The notes: a model not told the origin generated them from the letters alone. DNA of 64,000 nt from CAYPPG01 sp964412555 (GCA_964412555.1 CAYPPG010000008.1:1-64000); one strand, 5' to 3'; positions 1 to 9,423 are shown, counted from the stretch's first letter. Numbers and translations: made by a program.

Positions 1-2
1 CG

Positions 3-2930
3 GCGGAACAGGCTGGTAGCATTCGTGGCATGGTGTATGACAAAGATTTTGATGCGCCATTGGCCGCTGCGCAAATTCTCATTGCTGAAACGGGAGAGAA
101 AGTCACCGCTTCCGATGAAGGAAATTATGTTTTTAGCCAAGTGGAGCCAGGGACTTACACACTCGTTTTTTCAAAAGAAGGCTACACTCGACAAGTCAAA
201 GCCGATGTTGTCGTTTCGCCGGGGCAATTGACAGAGGTAAATGCCTGGCTCTCCGGTGAATTTGTCGAGATGGAAGAATTTATTGTTCAGGATCTCCAGT
301 TTGGCAGCGGAACGGAAGCCGCTCTGCTTGAACTTCGAATGGAAAGCCCGGCACTCATGGATTCGATCAGCGCCGATTTAATGAGCCAAGCCGGAGCGAG
401 TGATGCGGCCGGCGCATTGAAACTGGTGGCGGGAGCGGCAGTTCAAGATGGTAAATATGCGGTGATACGGGGTCTGCCGGACCGATATGTCAATTCTCAG
501 ATGAACGGGGTACGGTTGCCGACCGCTGATGCCGACAAGCGCGCCGTGCAGTTGGATCAATTCCCTTCGGCTGTGATCGAAAGCATTCAAGTCAGCAAGA
601 CATTTACCCCGGATCAACAAGGCGACGCCTCCGGGGGAGCCGTCAATGTCGTGCTCAAAGGCATTCCGAACGAAACGATCCTCAAACTGAGCAGCCAAAT
701 CAGCTATAACACGCTTGTCACTAGCGAAGGGAACTTCCTTTCCTACAAGGGTGGGGGACTCACTTATTGGGGCGATCAGACCAAGGAGATTCAAACCGAA
801 AATCTCGAGGGAAATTGGGATGGCGCTGTAGGAGTTATCACTGAAGATGCCCCGGTGGACTATAAATGGTCCTTGGCGGGCGGCGGAAAGCATGAATTCG
901 ATAACGGAGTCAAGGTCGGAGGTTTCGCCAGTTTCTTCTATGAAAGAAACAGTTCTTTCTATGATGACGGTATCGATGATAAGTATTGGGTCGAACATCC
1001 TGGAGATCCGATGTCTCCTCAATATGTTCGTGGTTCGCCGTCACAAGGCGATTTCAAAACACAACTTTTCGACGTCTCACAAGGCAGTAAAGAACTCAAA
1101 TGGGGCAATCTGGATGTCATCGGCGTAGAAACTGAAAATCATTCGTTATCTCTACTGAACATGTACACTCGAGTGGCTGAAGACATAGCCACGCTTGCCG
1201 AAGATACGCGTGGGAAAGAATATTATTTTCCCGGCTATGACCGAGATGATCCCCGTGATCCAGGTAATCGTGAGCGGGATGCCGCTCCGTATCTTCGAAC
1301 CCAAACGCTGGAATATACCGAGCGTACCACTCATACACTGCAACTGAACGGAAAACATACTTTTCCTATTCCTGACTGGGGGTGGGATAATATCTTCACC
1401 CTGCTGGATCCCGAATTGGATTGGGGAGTTTCCTTCAATTCCGCCAATTTGTATGAACCCGATAAACGTCAGTTTGGTTCGTTATGGTGGGCGGAATCCT
1501 ATAATCCAGGATTTCCCCCCTATGTTCCTCCTTCTATTCTCCCCTTACTCTATACTCCATATAAACCTGCGGAAAATTTTACGTTGGGAAATCTACAGCG
1601 AACCTGGAAAGACATTACAGAAGAGAGTGATCAATTCAATATCAACGTGAAATTTCCTTTCGAGCAATGGAGCGGCGAGGAAGGCTATCAGAAATTTGGA
1701 ATATTTCATGACGAAGTCAACCGCGAGTACGATCAGGATTCCTATAGCAACTTTGGTGAGACCGGATCTCAGTATGAAGCCCCCTGGGAAGAGTATTGGA
1801 GCGATGTGTTTCCTTCCGAAGAGCATCCGATCACCGCTGGGGACATCGACGTGGATTATCAAGGCGATCAGACCATTTCCGCTTGGTATCATATGACCGA
1901 TTTACCTCTCACGTCCAACTTGAAAATCATCGGTGGAGCACGGTATGAGGATACGGAAATTGGAATCGTCAATGAACCGGAAAAAGATGTGACCTGGATT
2001 CCTCCCCGTTCACCGGGATCGGTAAAATTGCAGCCCGGTGAAGCCGATGTTTCCTATTCTCAATCGGATGTGCTTCCATCCATCGGTTTGGAATTTACCC
2101 CCTGGGAACCAATTAAATTTCGAAGTTCCTTCACGCAAACCGTTGCCCGACAAACCTTTAAAGAACTGACTCCCATTCAACAGCAGGAATTTCTCGGTGG
2201 AGATGTGTTTATCGGCAATCCATTCTTGAAGATGAGCTCTTTAAATAATTACGATTTGCGTTTGGATTATACTCCTTATGAAGGGGGATTGGTCTCTTTT
2301 TCTTATTTTTTTAAAGATATTACAGATCCCATCGAATATGTTCAGCGGATTGCCGATTTTACCTACACGACGCCTGTGAATTATCCGGAGGGAGAACTGA
2401 GCGGCTATGAAATCGAAATGCGTCAAAAAATAGGTCAGTTTTGGGATCGGCTGGAGGGACTTTCCCTTGGTGCCAATGCCACCTTCATCGATTCATCAGT
2501 GTCTTTACCATTGGATGAAGCCGCTCAATTTGATCAACCGAATATTCAGGCTCCGTTGTCGACGCGCGATATGACCAATGCGCCCGACTATCTTTACAAT
2601 CTGTTTATGACTTATGAGATGGATGAACTCGGTCTTACCGGTACTCAATTGGGTGTTTTTTATTCTTTTCGAGGCGACACCCTGGTAGCAGGGGCCGGCC
2701 AATCAAAAGGGAACTTTGTTCCCAATGTCTATGAAACAGAATATGGTACCCTCAATCTCAGCGTAACCCAAAAAATCGGAGAGACATGGAAAGTGAAATT
2801 TCAAGCCAAAAACCTACTTGATCCGAAAATTGATACTGTGTACCGATCAAAATACATTGGGCGCGATATCACGAAAACTTCATATCGGAAAGGTATGGAA
2901 TTTTCTATCAGCATCAGCGCGGAGTTCTAA
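3..2930 (+). CDS. TonB-dependent outer-membrane receptor (5' end outside window)
   Basis: Outer-membrane beta-barrel receptor that imports a large or scarce substrate using TonB energy. The frame is open to the left edge, so the signal peptide and start are missing; about 975 residues are visible. The first ~80 residues form a carboxypeptidase-regulatory-like beta-sandwich (GEKVTASDEGNYVFSQVEPG). A plug follows at about 130-240 with VIRGLPDRYVNSQMNGVRLP and a DQQGDASGGAVNV stretch, and then a long barrel rich in alternating aromatic residues. The protein ends in SISAEF, the terminal-Phe signature recognised by the BAM machinery. The TonB2-type energising genes follow 200 bases downstream on the same strand, so this is probably a dedicated client. 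The substrate cannot be read from the sequence; polysaccharide or peptide import is typical of receptors with this N-terminal extension. Confidence 0.93.
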   Translation, partial: AEQAGSIRGMVYDKDFDAPLAAAQILIAETGEKVTASDEGNYVFSQVEPGTYTLVFSKEGYTRQVKADVVVSPGQLTEVNAWLSGEFVEMEEFIVQDLQFGSGTEAALLELRMESPALMDSISADLMSQAGASDAAGALKLVAGAAVQDGKYAVIRGLPDRYVNSQMNGVRLPTADADKRAVQLDQFPSAVIESIQVSKTFTPDQQGDASGGAVNVVLKGIPNETILKLSSQISYNTLVTSEGNFLSYKGGGLTYWGDQTKEIQTENLEGNWDGAVGVITEDAPVDYKWSLAGGGKHEFDNGVKVGGFASFFYERNSSFYDDGIDDKYWVEHPGDPMSPQYVRGSPSQGDFKTQLFDVSQGSKELKWGNLDVIGVETENHSLSLLNMYTRVAEDIATLAEDTRGKEYYFPGYDRDDPRDPGNRERDAAPYLRTQTLEYTERTTHTLQLNGKHTFPIPDWGWDNIFTLLDPELDWGVSFNSANLYEPDKRQFGSLWWAESYNPGFPPYVPPSILPLLYTPYKPAENFTLGNLQRTWKDITEESDQFNINVKFPFEQWSGEEGYQKFGIFHDEVNREYDQDSYSNFGETGSQYEAPWEEYWSDVFPSEEHPITAGDIDVDYQGDQTISAWYHMTDLPLTSNLKIIGGARYEDTEIGIVNEPEKDVTWIPPRSPGSVKLQPGEADVSYSQSDVLPSIGLEFTPWEPIKFRSSFTQTVARQTFKELTPIQQQEFLGGDVFIGNPFLKMSSLNNYDLRLDYTPYEGGLVSFSYFFKDITDPIEYVQRIADFTYTTPVNYPEGELSGYEIEMRQKIGQFWDRLEGLSLGANATFIDSSVSLPLDEAAQFDQPNIQAPLSTRDMTNAPDYLYNLFMTYEMDELGLTGTQLGVFYSFRGDTLVAGAGQSKGNFVPNVYETEYGTLNLSVTQKIGETWKVKFQAKNLLDPKIDTVYRSKYIGRDITKTSYRKGMEFSISISAEF

Positions 2931-3130
2931 AACGTTGGGCTAACAGTTTCATGACAAATATCTAATTCATCTCTAACAATTCGGTGTTAATCTAAATTTT
3001 TGTTTAATGAAAACACCTGCTTATTGGGTAATGGATACCATTTTGGTTATTCTGGTTCATATAAGAATAGGGAATCTTCTTGACAGTTCACTTCGATCCC
3101 AAAAAATCTGAATCTATACAAAAGGATTGT

Positions 3131-3961
3131 ATGACTATGAAATGGAAAAAAGAAATCCGACATCGGATATCGGATATCCATGGTGATCGGTTCACGATAG
3201 GATTGCTTGTTCTTGGATGTGTTTTTTGTTTCCTGTCCACGGGAGCGGTATCCGAAGAGAAGACCGGCGTGAACATCAACGAATCACGCAATGTGATCGA
3301 AAAATGGGTGGAAACCCAGCGCATCATTTCGGAAGAAAAACGCGATTTGAAACTGGCCAAAGAAGTCCTGAATGAAAGGATCGAACTGGTTCGACAACAA
3401 ATTGAATCGTTGCGGGAAAAGATCGATGACGCGGAAAAAAGCATTGCCGAAGCGGACAAAAAACGCGCTGAAATGATGGAAGAAAATAAAAAACTGAAAG
3501 ATGCGTCCGCTTCACTTAATGAGATTATCAAAACATTGGAAAAACGCACCAAACAACTAATCACTCGGTTGCCTAATCCGATCCGCGAGCGTGTAAAAGT
3601 CCTCAGCCAACGGTTACCGGATGAAACGGAGCAAACCAACCTTTCCGTTGCGGAGCGCTTTCAGAATGTTGTGGGAATCCTAAATGAAGTGAACAAATTC
3701 AATCGGGATATCACCGTTACCAGTGAAGTGCGTGAATTACCGGATGGCACTTCCGCAGAAGTGACTGCGCTGTATGTCGGTCTCGGCCAGGCATATTATG
3801 TCGGTGCCAAGGGAAACATTGGGGGGATTGGATATGTTTCTGAGGAAGGCTGGGTTTGGGAACCAGCCAACGAAGCCGCGTCGCGGATTGCTCAAGTCAT
3901 TGCCATTTTGAAAAACGAACAAGTCGCATCCTTTATCCAAGTGCCAATTAAAATTCAATAG
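3131..3961 (+). CDS. DUF3450 family protein of a TonB2-type system
   Basis: About 276 residues: an N-terminal hydrophobic signal or anchor (about residues 20-40, IGLLVLGCVFCFLSTGA), a long charged coiled coil (about 45-150) and a compact beta-rich C-terminal half containing TALYVGLGQAYYVGAKG. This matches the DUF3450 family, which in Vibrio and other Gram-negatives is encoded beside TtpC/ExbB/ExbD/TonB. It is thought to be a periplasmic accessory factor of that complex, with biochemistry undefined. The ATG here is preceded at 4 bases by AAAGGA; a second ATG lies two codons downstream with 10-base spacing, and a TTG farther upstream lacks a ribosome site. The next gene starts 19 bases after the stop. 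Confidence 0.85.
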   Translation: MTMKWKKEIRHRISDIHGDRFTIGLLVLGCVFCFLSTGAVSEEKTGVNINESRNVIEKWVETQRIISEEKRDLKLAKEVLNERIELVRQQIESLREKIDDAEKSIAEADKKRAEMMEENKKLKDASASLNEIIKTLEKRTKQLITRLPNPIRERVKVLSQRLPDETEQTNLSVAERFQNVVGILNEVNKFNRDITVTSEVRELPDGTSAEVTALYVGLGQAYYVGAKGNIGGIGYVSEEGWVWEPANEAASRIAQVIAILKNEQVASFIQVPIKIQ

Positions 3962-3980
3962 CGTAGGTAAGCTACTCAAC

Positions 3981-5402
3981 ATGAATGCAAAAACTGTTTT
4001 CCTCTGTGCTTTTTTTCTTTTCTTTTCGCTCGGAATATATTCACAAGATCAGTCGAAAGCCGGTGAATCCGCGGAAACCAACTTCGAACAGGCTGCTTCT
4101 TCCATGCAGCAGCGGCTTGAGGAAAGTATTGCGGAACTCAACAAATTGCGTGAACGGGTGGCGCAAGAAAAAATACCGCTTAGCCGGAAACTCAGCGATC
4201 TAGAGAGTGAACTATCCAAGGTTCGTCTTGAATATCAACAGACGACTCGATTGCTTGACAGCCGTACTCTTGATCTTAGCAACATGCGATCCGAAATCAA
4301 ATCTCGACAAGAGGAAGCCACCTATCTTTCCAATCTGCTGAGCGAATATAACCGTAATTTTGAATCACGGCTGCACATTGCAGAACTTCAGCGTTATCGC
4401 GCACAATTGGAAGAAGCCAAACTATCGGTCGAGAACAGTAACTTATCCAAAGAGGAGGTTTATGAGTCGCAAGCGAAACTTCTCTCGGTGTCGTTGGATC
4501 GGTTATTCGAAGCATTGGGCGGAACCCGCTTTGAGGGAACTGCGGTCGATGATGAAGGGCTTCTCAAGCCTGGTACATTTGTTCTGGTCGGACCGTCCGC
4601 GATTTTTCAATCGGAGGATGGGGAAGATATCGGAACTGCCGAGCAACGGCTCGGTTCACTTGAACCGGCTGTCATCCCTTTTGACAATCCGGCCGATCAG
4701 AAAGCGGCTGAAGAAGTCATTACCCAATCCGCCGGCTTGTTTCCGCTTGATCCGACACTGGGCAGCGCCCATAAAATCGCGGAAACCAAAGAGACTTTTT
4801 TGGAACACGTCCAAAAAGGTGGTGTGGTCATGTATCCGATTTTTGCTTTGGCCGGCGCTGCTTTTTTGGTTGCTCTTTACAAGTGGTTGAGTATGACATT
4901 TATCCGCACGCCCTCACGAAAGAAAATTCAGGCGTTGTTGGATGCGGTTGCAAAGCACGATAAAAAAACGGCGAAACAGAAGGCCCAAGCGATTCGCGGT
5001 CCAGTCGGGAAAATGTTGGCCGCTGGGGTGGATCATCTCAAAGAACCACGCGAATTGATCGAAGAAGTCATGTACGAAAAAGTACTTTCGACACGCTTGA
5101 AGATGGAACGGTTCCTGCCGTTTATTGCCATCAGTGCCGCGTCCGCACCGTTGCTTGGGCTTTTGGGAACGGTTACCGGTATTATCAACACATTCAAACT
5201 AATTACCGTGTTTGGATCCGGCGACGTCAAAACTCTTTCCGGTGGTATTTCCGAGGCGCTTATCACGACCGAGTTTGGTTTGATTGTGGCGATTCCTTCC
5301 TTATTGATCCATGCATTTCTTTCGCGAAAAGCACGCAGCGTTATCAATCAAATGGAAAAGGCGGCGGTGGCTCTGGTAAACCAAATCGGGAAAACACCGT
5401 AG
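3981..5402 (+). CDS. TtpC-like long MotA/TolQ/ExbB proton-channel protein
   Basis: 473 residues. A cleavable signal peptide (about 1-22) is followed by a periplasmic coiled coil (about 30-165) and a linker. Then comes an ExbB/TolQ core with membrane helices near 280-300, 380-405 and 428-450. The core carries the family signature APLLGLLGTVTGIINTF and a TTEFGL helix start. The extra N-terminal module and the position before a short ExbB are the hallmarks of TtpC, the additional component of Vibrio TonB2 systems (established family knowledge). It should couple the inner-membrane proton gradient to TonB. It lies between the DUF3450 gene and a second ExbB in a run of same-strand genes. Confidence 0.88.
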   Translation: MNAKTVFLCAFFLFFSLGIYSQDQSKAGESAETNFEQAASSMQQRLEESIAELNKLRERVAQEKIPLSRKLSDLESELSKVRLEYQQTTRLLDSRTLDLSNMRSEIKSRQEEATYLSNLLSEYNRNFESRLHIAELQRYRAQLEEAKLSVENSNLSKEEVYESQAKLLSVSLDRLFEALGGTRFEGTAVDDEGLLKPGTFVLVGPSAIFQSEDGEDIGTAEQRLGSLEPAVIPFDNPADQKAAEEVITQSAGLFPLDPTLGSAHKIAETKETFLEHVQKGGVVMYPIFALAGAAFLVALYKWLSMTFIRTPSRKKIQALLDAVAKHDKKTAKQKAQAIRGPVGKMLAAGVDHLKEPRELIEEVMYEKVLSTRLKMERFLPFIAISAASAPLLGLLGTVTGIINTFKLITVFGSGDVKTLSGGISEALITTEFGLIVAIPSLLIHAFLSRKARSVINQMEKAAVALVNQIGKTP

Positions 5403-5423
5403 CATGATCTAACCAGCATGCCC

Positions 5424-5440
5424 GTCCTCGATCACGAGGG
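5424..5440. repeat. small hairpin between the two exbB-type genes
   Basis: CCTCG, a four-base ATCA loop and CGAGG form a perfect 5-bp stem between the TtpC-like gene and exbB. No T-run follows, so it is not a classical terminator. It could tune mRNA stability inside the operon. It may be a relative of the triplet-loop hairpins annotated elsewhere, but the loop and stem lengths differ. Confidence 0.35.
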
Positions 5441-5485
5441 GCAATTGGTAGGACAGATTCCCCGGAGTGGAAACGGAAAAGAAAA

Positions 5486-6124
5486 ATGAGCGAAGTAATT
5501 GCACAAATTCGTACTCTATGGGAACAGGCTCTTGACATTTGGCTTTCCGGGGGATGGGCGATGATTGCGATTGCTGCGACGTCCCTGGTGATGTTTTCGC
5601 TTGGGATGCATGTTTATCTCAAACTCTCCGAAAAGGGTTTCTCCAGGGTACGTGAAAAAACATGGCGCCGATGGATTGACCATCCCAAGGAGCGCAAAGG
5701 GCCGATTGGAGAACTGCTGAATTTTGTTACCGGCAGTTCTTCACTAAAAGATACCGCCGTTTTTTTTGAAGAATTGCGCACAACGGAAATTACACCGTTC
5801 GAACGTGATCTGCGCGTGATGAAAATATGCGTCAGCGCTGCTCCATTGTTGGGATTACTTGGAACGGTCACTGGGATGCTGGCGACTTTTTCAGCCCTGG
5901 CAACCGGGGCAGGAGGTGACAAAACAATGGGGCTTGTCGCTGAGGGGATTTCCGAAGCCCTGGTCACCACCGAAACGGGATTGGTGATCGCATTACCCGG
6001 GCTTTTTTTTCAGTATCAACTGGCTCTTAAACTCGAAAAATATAAGGCATTCTTGGCTCATCTCGAGACAGTTTGTACACAAAAACTCTACAAGAATATA
6101 CATAAGAGGAAAGCACAATCATAA
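5486..6124 (+). CDS. exbB: ExbB/TolQ-type biopolymer transport proton channel
   Basis: 212 residues with three predicted membrane helices (near 20-42, 112-140 and 160-185) and the MotA/TolQ/ExbB signature AAPLLGLLGTVTGMLATFSA followed by a TTETGLVIALPG helix. It forms the pentameric inner-membrane channel that, with ExbD, uses the proton gradient to energise TonB. It has the usual length of the short ExbB2 class and lies directly downstream of the TtpC-like paralogue, which shares the same core. GGAAACGGAAAAG precedes the ATG. The frame stays open for another 60 codons after the TAA stop (see the next entry). Confidence 0.92.
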   Translation: MSEVIAQIRTLWEQALDIWLSGGWAMIAIAATSLVMFSLGMHVYLKLSEKGFSRVREKTWRRWIDHPKERKGPIGELLNFVTGSSSLKDTAVFFEELRTTEITPFERDLRVMKICVSAAPLLGLLGTVTGMLATFSALATGAGGDKTMGLVAEGISEALVTTETGLVIALPGLFFQYQLALKLEKYKAFLAHLETVCTQKLYKNIHKRKAQS

Positions 6125-6447
6125 AGACACTATTGTAAGACAAAATCTTGGCTTTACCTTCGAGAGCCATTTGATTATACAAAATGGCAAAGAACACTTT
6201 GGGAAGGACAAAGTATTGAAGAAATAAGTCGAAATGCGATGAATGTGTATGACAATTCAGAGGAGCAATCAGATTCGTTGGTTGGTGTGTATGTATTTAA
6301 AGGATGAATGTCTTTTGTAATAGCAGAATATTGTCAATTTTCTATCGGGAATTGGTTTATATTCCCACAAGAGAAGATGACTTGAAACCGATATTGAATT
6401 TGTGAATTACAAAGTTATAAAAATAATTATTACATCTTGAGGAATTT
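6125..6447 (+). other. 323-base gap with coding-like remnant in frame with exbB
   Basis: The first part, up to the TGA at 6305-6307, is free of stops in the exbB frame. It translates to a protein-like sequence including LREPFDYTKWQRTLWEGQSI and SIEEISRNAMNVYDN. No start codon with a ribosome site precedes it; the first in-frame ATG sits inside the conserved-looking part. I read it as the tail of a small gene that lost its front end, not as ExbB itself, because ExbB ends normally before it. The remaining 140 bases are AT-rich leader for exbD. A family search with the translated segment would decide. Confidence 0.4.
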
Positions 6448-6861
6448 ATGGGACGTTTTAAAGAATTGACGGCCAATGAAGGAAACGAAACAGGAATCGA
6501 CATCTCTCCCTTGATGGATTGTGTGTTTATTTTGCTTATTTTCTTCATCGTGACGACTACTTTTGTTGAAGAAACGGGTGTGGAGGTGGACAAGCCTCAG
6601 GCGGCTTCTTCTGTGCGGTTGGAAAAAAACAGCATTTTGATTGCCCTGACCGATAAGGGAGAGGTTGTATATGGGGGAAGGGAAATCGGCATCAGCGGTG
6701 TGCAGCCGCTTGTGAAACGCATGCTCCAGAAGGAAGATATCCCTGTCATTATTCAAGCGGATGCCGCGGCGTCATCCGGTTTGCTGGTTCGTATCATTGA
6801 CGAAGCCAAACTGGCCGGTGCAGTGAAGGTCAGTGTTGCCACTCGAAAAAAAGTCAATTAA
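6448..6861 (+). CDS. exbD: ExbD/TolR-type biopolymer transport protein
   Basis: 137 residues: a short cytoplasmic N-terminus, one membrane helix (about 22-42) and a periplasmic domain. Asp24, in ISPLMDCVFILLIFF, is at the position of the protonatable Asp of ExbD/TolR that drives the motor. The C-terminal domain contains IIQADAAASSGLLVRIIDEA, typical of the TolR fold. It partners with the ExbB upstream and the TonB downstream. The start is supported by TGAGGA about 7 bases upstream. The 323-base gap before it and the 166-base gap after it are wider than elsewhere in this cluster. Confidence 0.92.
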   Translation: MGRFKELTANEGNETGIDISPLMDCVFILLIFFIVTTTFVEETGVEVDKPQAASSVRLEKNSILIALTDKGEVVYGGREIGISGVQPLVKRMLQKEDIPVIIQADAAASSGLLVRIIDEAKLAGAVKVSVATRKKVN

Positions 6862-6887
6862 TGCTCGGCGAATCAATAAAGCCGTTA

Positions 6888-6928
6888 TTGTGGTGCAGAA
6901 TTGTGCAGACCAGAGGTCTGCACCACAA
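6888..6928. repeat. nested inverted repeat, triplet-loop hairpin family
   Basis: Outer 12-base arms TTGTGGTGCAGA and TCTGCACCACAA pair perfectly. Inside them GTGCAGACC, AGA and GGTCTGCAC form an alternative 9-bp stem with a three-base loop. No T-run follows, which argues against a simple intrinsic terminator. It sits 27 bases after exbD and before tonB. Its architecture recurs at five other intergenic sites in this window with different stem sequences. Confidence 0.7.
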
Positions 6929-7027
6929 GTTTGACATAATTGAAAGTTCGCAATGAGATATGAAAATTTTGCGTAGGGATCGTTTGGAAACTAGCCCCTA
7001 TGAAGTGAGTTTTTTTCTTCGAGTCTT

Positions 7028-7699
7028 ATGAGAAATCAAAAAAGGAAACCATTCCGGATATTCAGAGAGTTCTTGCATCACCTACTCGTCATTCTGGGGG
7101 CAGTGGGATTGACGTTGATTTTCTTTCTTGTACTGCCGTTGATGCAGACTCTTACCAAGCCTCCTACTACAGATTTGATGTTACAGTCTGTGGACACGGC
7201 CGAACTCGAGGCGCCGAATCCCCCTCCGGAACCGGAGCCGGAAGAAGAACCGGAACCGGAGGAAGAACCGCCGGAACTGGCGGAGGAGGCGCCTCCGCTG
7301 GATCTTTCGCAATTGGAATTGGCGCTCAATCCCGGGATCAGCGGCGGTTGGATGGAAGGGGACTTTGCCGTTAAACTCAACACGGTTCGTTCGGAGGGGG
7401 AAGAAGTCGACGCATTGTTTTCCCTTGCCGATTTGGATCAAAAGCCGCGAGCGATCTATCAACCCAGCCCGAATTTGACCAAAGAACTGCGGAACAATGG
7501 ACCGGCTACTGTTTATATAATATTTATCGTGGACAAGAATGGCCGGGTTGTCAATCCGAAAGTACAAAAATCAACGAATCCTCTTTTTGATAAACCGGCG
7601 CTTAATGCGGTAAAACGGTGGAAATTCGAACCCGGGAAACGGAAAGGACAACCCGTCCGCTTTCGTATGCGCGTACCGATCACTTTCCCTAAAGGATAA
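7028..7699 (+). CDS. tonB: energy transducer TonB
   Basis: 223 residues. A basic N-terminus and a single membrane anchor (about 20-42) are followed by a Pro/Glu-rich periplasmic linker (about 60-90, repeated PEPEEE). Glu-Pro replaces the more usual Lys-Pro. The C-terminal TonB domain (about 140-223) contains GPATVYIIFIVDKNGRVVNP and KRWKFEPGKRKGQ. It spans the periplasm and transmits force from ExbB/ExbD to receptor plugs, the natural client being the receptor at the left edge. The short linker agrees with TonB2 proteins, which rely on TtpC. Confidence 0.93.
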   Translation: MRNQKRKPFRIFREFLHHLLVILGAVGLTLIFFLVLPLMQTLTKPPTTDLMLQSVDTAELEAPNPPPEPEPEEEPEPEEEPPELAEEAPPLDLSQLELALNPGISGGWMEGDFAVKLNTVRSEGEEVDALFSLADLDQKPRAIYQPSPNLTKELRNNGPATVYIIFIVDKNGRVVNPKVQKSTNPLFDKPALNAVKRWKFEPGKRKGQPVRFRMRVPITFPKG

Positions 7700-7776
7700 A
7701 AATGGAAATCAAATCAATCGGAAGGGCTTTTTTTCAACCGCTTTCGATTGGGAATTAAAAACAAGGATCGACAGTT

Positions 7777-9189
7777 ATGAGACAGTTGAAGTTTTTTTTA
7801 TACTCATGGATTTTTTTCTTGACTCTTTTTATCCATGCCGGTTTTCCTGCATCGCAGAAATCTCAGGTGACTGCAATCAAACCTCCAACCCATTTGAGTA
7901 AGGCGGAGTTGGAGATATGGAACGATCCGGCCTTTCAAAAACGGTTTGCAGAAAGCTATATTGCCGAAACCGAAATCGAACCACGTGTAACCGTTCCGGA
8001 ACGCGAGCAGATGCAAAAAGTGCTCGATCTGATATCTGCCGACAAGTTGGATGAAGCGTCGGCGATGTTGGAAAAATCTCGAAACGAAGCCGCCAGTGCC
8101 GTCTTCGATTTCACATTGGCGAATATTTATTTTCAGCAGGAAAAACTCGACCAGGCCGCTGATGTCTATCAAGTGGCGGTCAAAAAATATCCTACATTTC
8201 GCCGGGTTTGGAAAAATTTGGGATTGATTTATGTCCGTCAGGGGGAATTCAACAAAGCACTGCCGGCGCTCACACGCGTGATCGAACTTGGCGGTCATGA
8301 TGCAATCACTTTCGGTTTGCTGGGATTTTCTTATTCTTCCACCGAAAATTTTCTTTCGGCGGAATCGGCCTATCGGATGGCGATTCTCCTCGATCCGGAA
8401 ACATTGGATTGGAAAATGGGATTGGCGCGTAGTTTCTTCAAACAGGAGCGCTATGCAGAAGCCGTGGCCATCTGTGGTCAGCTCATCAAAGAGTATCCCG
8501 AACGAGCCGATCTTTGGCTGCTGCAAGCCAATGCCTATATTGGGTTGAATCAGCCACTCGAAGCGGCGGAAAATTACGAATTTGTGGATCAACTCGGACA
8601 ATCCAGCGCTGACAGCCTGAACATGTTGGGCGATATTTACATCAACGAAAAACTCTATGAACTGGCTGTCGAATCCTACATCCGCGCGATGAAAAAAGAA
8701 CCGCAGAAAAGCGTTGACCGCGTCATTCGTTCCGCCAAAATTCTCGCTGCCCGCGGCGCATATCAAGAAACCAAGCGGCTGATTGAACAAATCGAGAACC
8801 TGCAAAACAAACAACTTGAATCCGATGAACGAAAAGAACTGCTAAAAATCCGGGCACGTCTCGCTGTGGCAGAAGGAGCCGGCGAAGAAGAAATTGAGAT
8901 ACTCAAAGAAATTGTTGAATTAGATCCTCTCGATGGTGAAGCGCTCATTCTGCTTGGCCAGCACTACAGCCGGAAGGGGGAAACGGAACAAGCGATTTTT
9001 TACTACGAACGAGCGGCGAGTATCGAAGAGTTTGAAGCAGAAGCCAAAGTCCGTCATGCACAACTGCTGGTTCGGAATGGGAAATACACCGAGGCCCTTC
9101 CGTTACTTCGTCAAGCCCAGCAAATTCAACCGCGTGAGAACGTTCAAGAATATCTTGAGCAGGTAGAAACGGTTGCTCGATCGCAATAA
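7777..9189 (+). CDS. secreted TPR-repeat protein of the TonB2-type cluster
   Basis: 470 residues with an N-terminal signal peptide (about 1-25, LYSWIFFLTLFIHAGFPA). About ten tetratricopeptide repeats then run from about residue 85 to the end, with typical TPR residues in stretches such as FDFTLANIYFQQEKLDQAAD and YPTFRRVWKNLGLIYVRQGE. It is a periplasmic protein-interaction scaffold. In Vibrio-type TonB2 clusters a TPR gene also closes the set, so a role in assembling the TonB complex or docking receptors is likely but inferred. AGGATCGAC lies just upstream of the ATG. It is the last gene of the cluster; 234 bases without a clear gene follow. Confidence 0.88.
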   Translation: MRQLKFFLYSWIFFLTLFIHAGFPASQKSQVTAIKPPTHLSKAELEIWNDPAFQKRFAESYIAETEIEPRVTVPEREQMQKVLDLISADKLDEASAMLEKSRNEAASAVFDFTLANIYFQQEKLDQAADVYQVAVKKYPTFRRVWKNLGLIYVRQGEFNKALPALTRVIELGGHDAITFGLLGFSYSSTENFLSAESAYRMAILLDPETLDWKMGLARSFFKQERYAEAVAICGQLIKEYPERADLWLLQANAYIGLNQPLEAAENYEFVDQLGQSSADSLNMLGDIYINEKLYELAVESYIRAMKKEPQKSVDRVIRSAKILAARGAYQETKRLIEQIENLQNKQLESDERKELLKIRARLAVAEGAGEEEIEILKEIVELDPLDGEALILLGQHYSRKGETEQAIFYYERAASIEEFEAEAKVRHAQLLVRNGKYTEALPLLRQAQQIQPRENVQEYLEQVETVARSQ

Positions 9190-9423
9190 AGATTATTTTT
9201 CTCCACATGTTATAGAATGCTGAATACGATAGTCGATGAATAACTCATCATTTTGCAATGAGATGATAAGGATGTGTTTTCGAACCACCTTCCCACCATC
9301 TGCTGAGTTTGTTTGATCTTCAAAAAAACAACACCTAGTTCTCCCTTCATTTTCGATATAGTGTATACCATATTGTGTTGTGGAATTGCCTGATCATTCT
9401 CTATGCTATGAGGTGATAGAAAT

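Noticed and set aside
6122..6307. Programmed stop-codon readthrough of exbB
   Set aside because: ExbB is already full length at the TAA, and no recoding signal or structure is seen; a gene remnant is the simpler reading.
6888..6928. Intrinsic terminator after exbD
   Set aside because: The hairpin is strong but no T-run follows, and tonB continues the cluster on the same strand.
7804..8814. Long minus-strand open frame of 336 codons opposite the TPR gene
   Set aside because: Shadow of the plus-strand gene; no family features, and the plus product has a signal peptide and clear TPR repeats.
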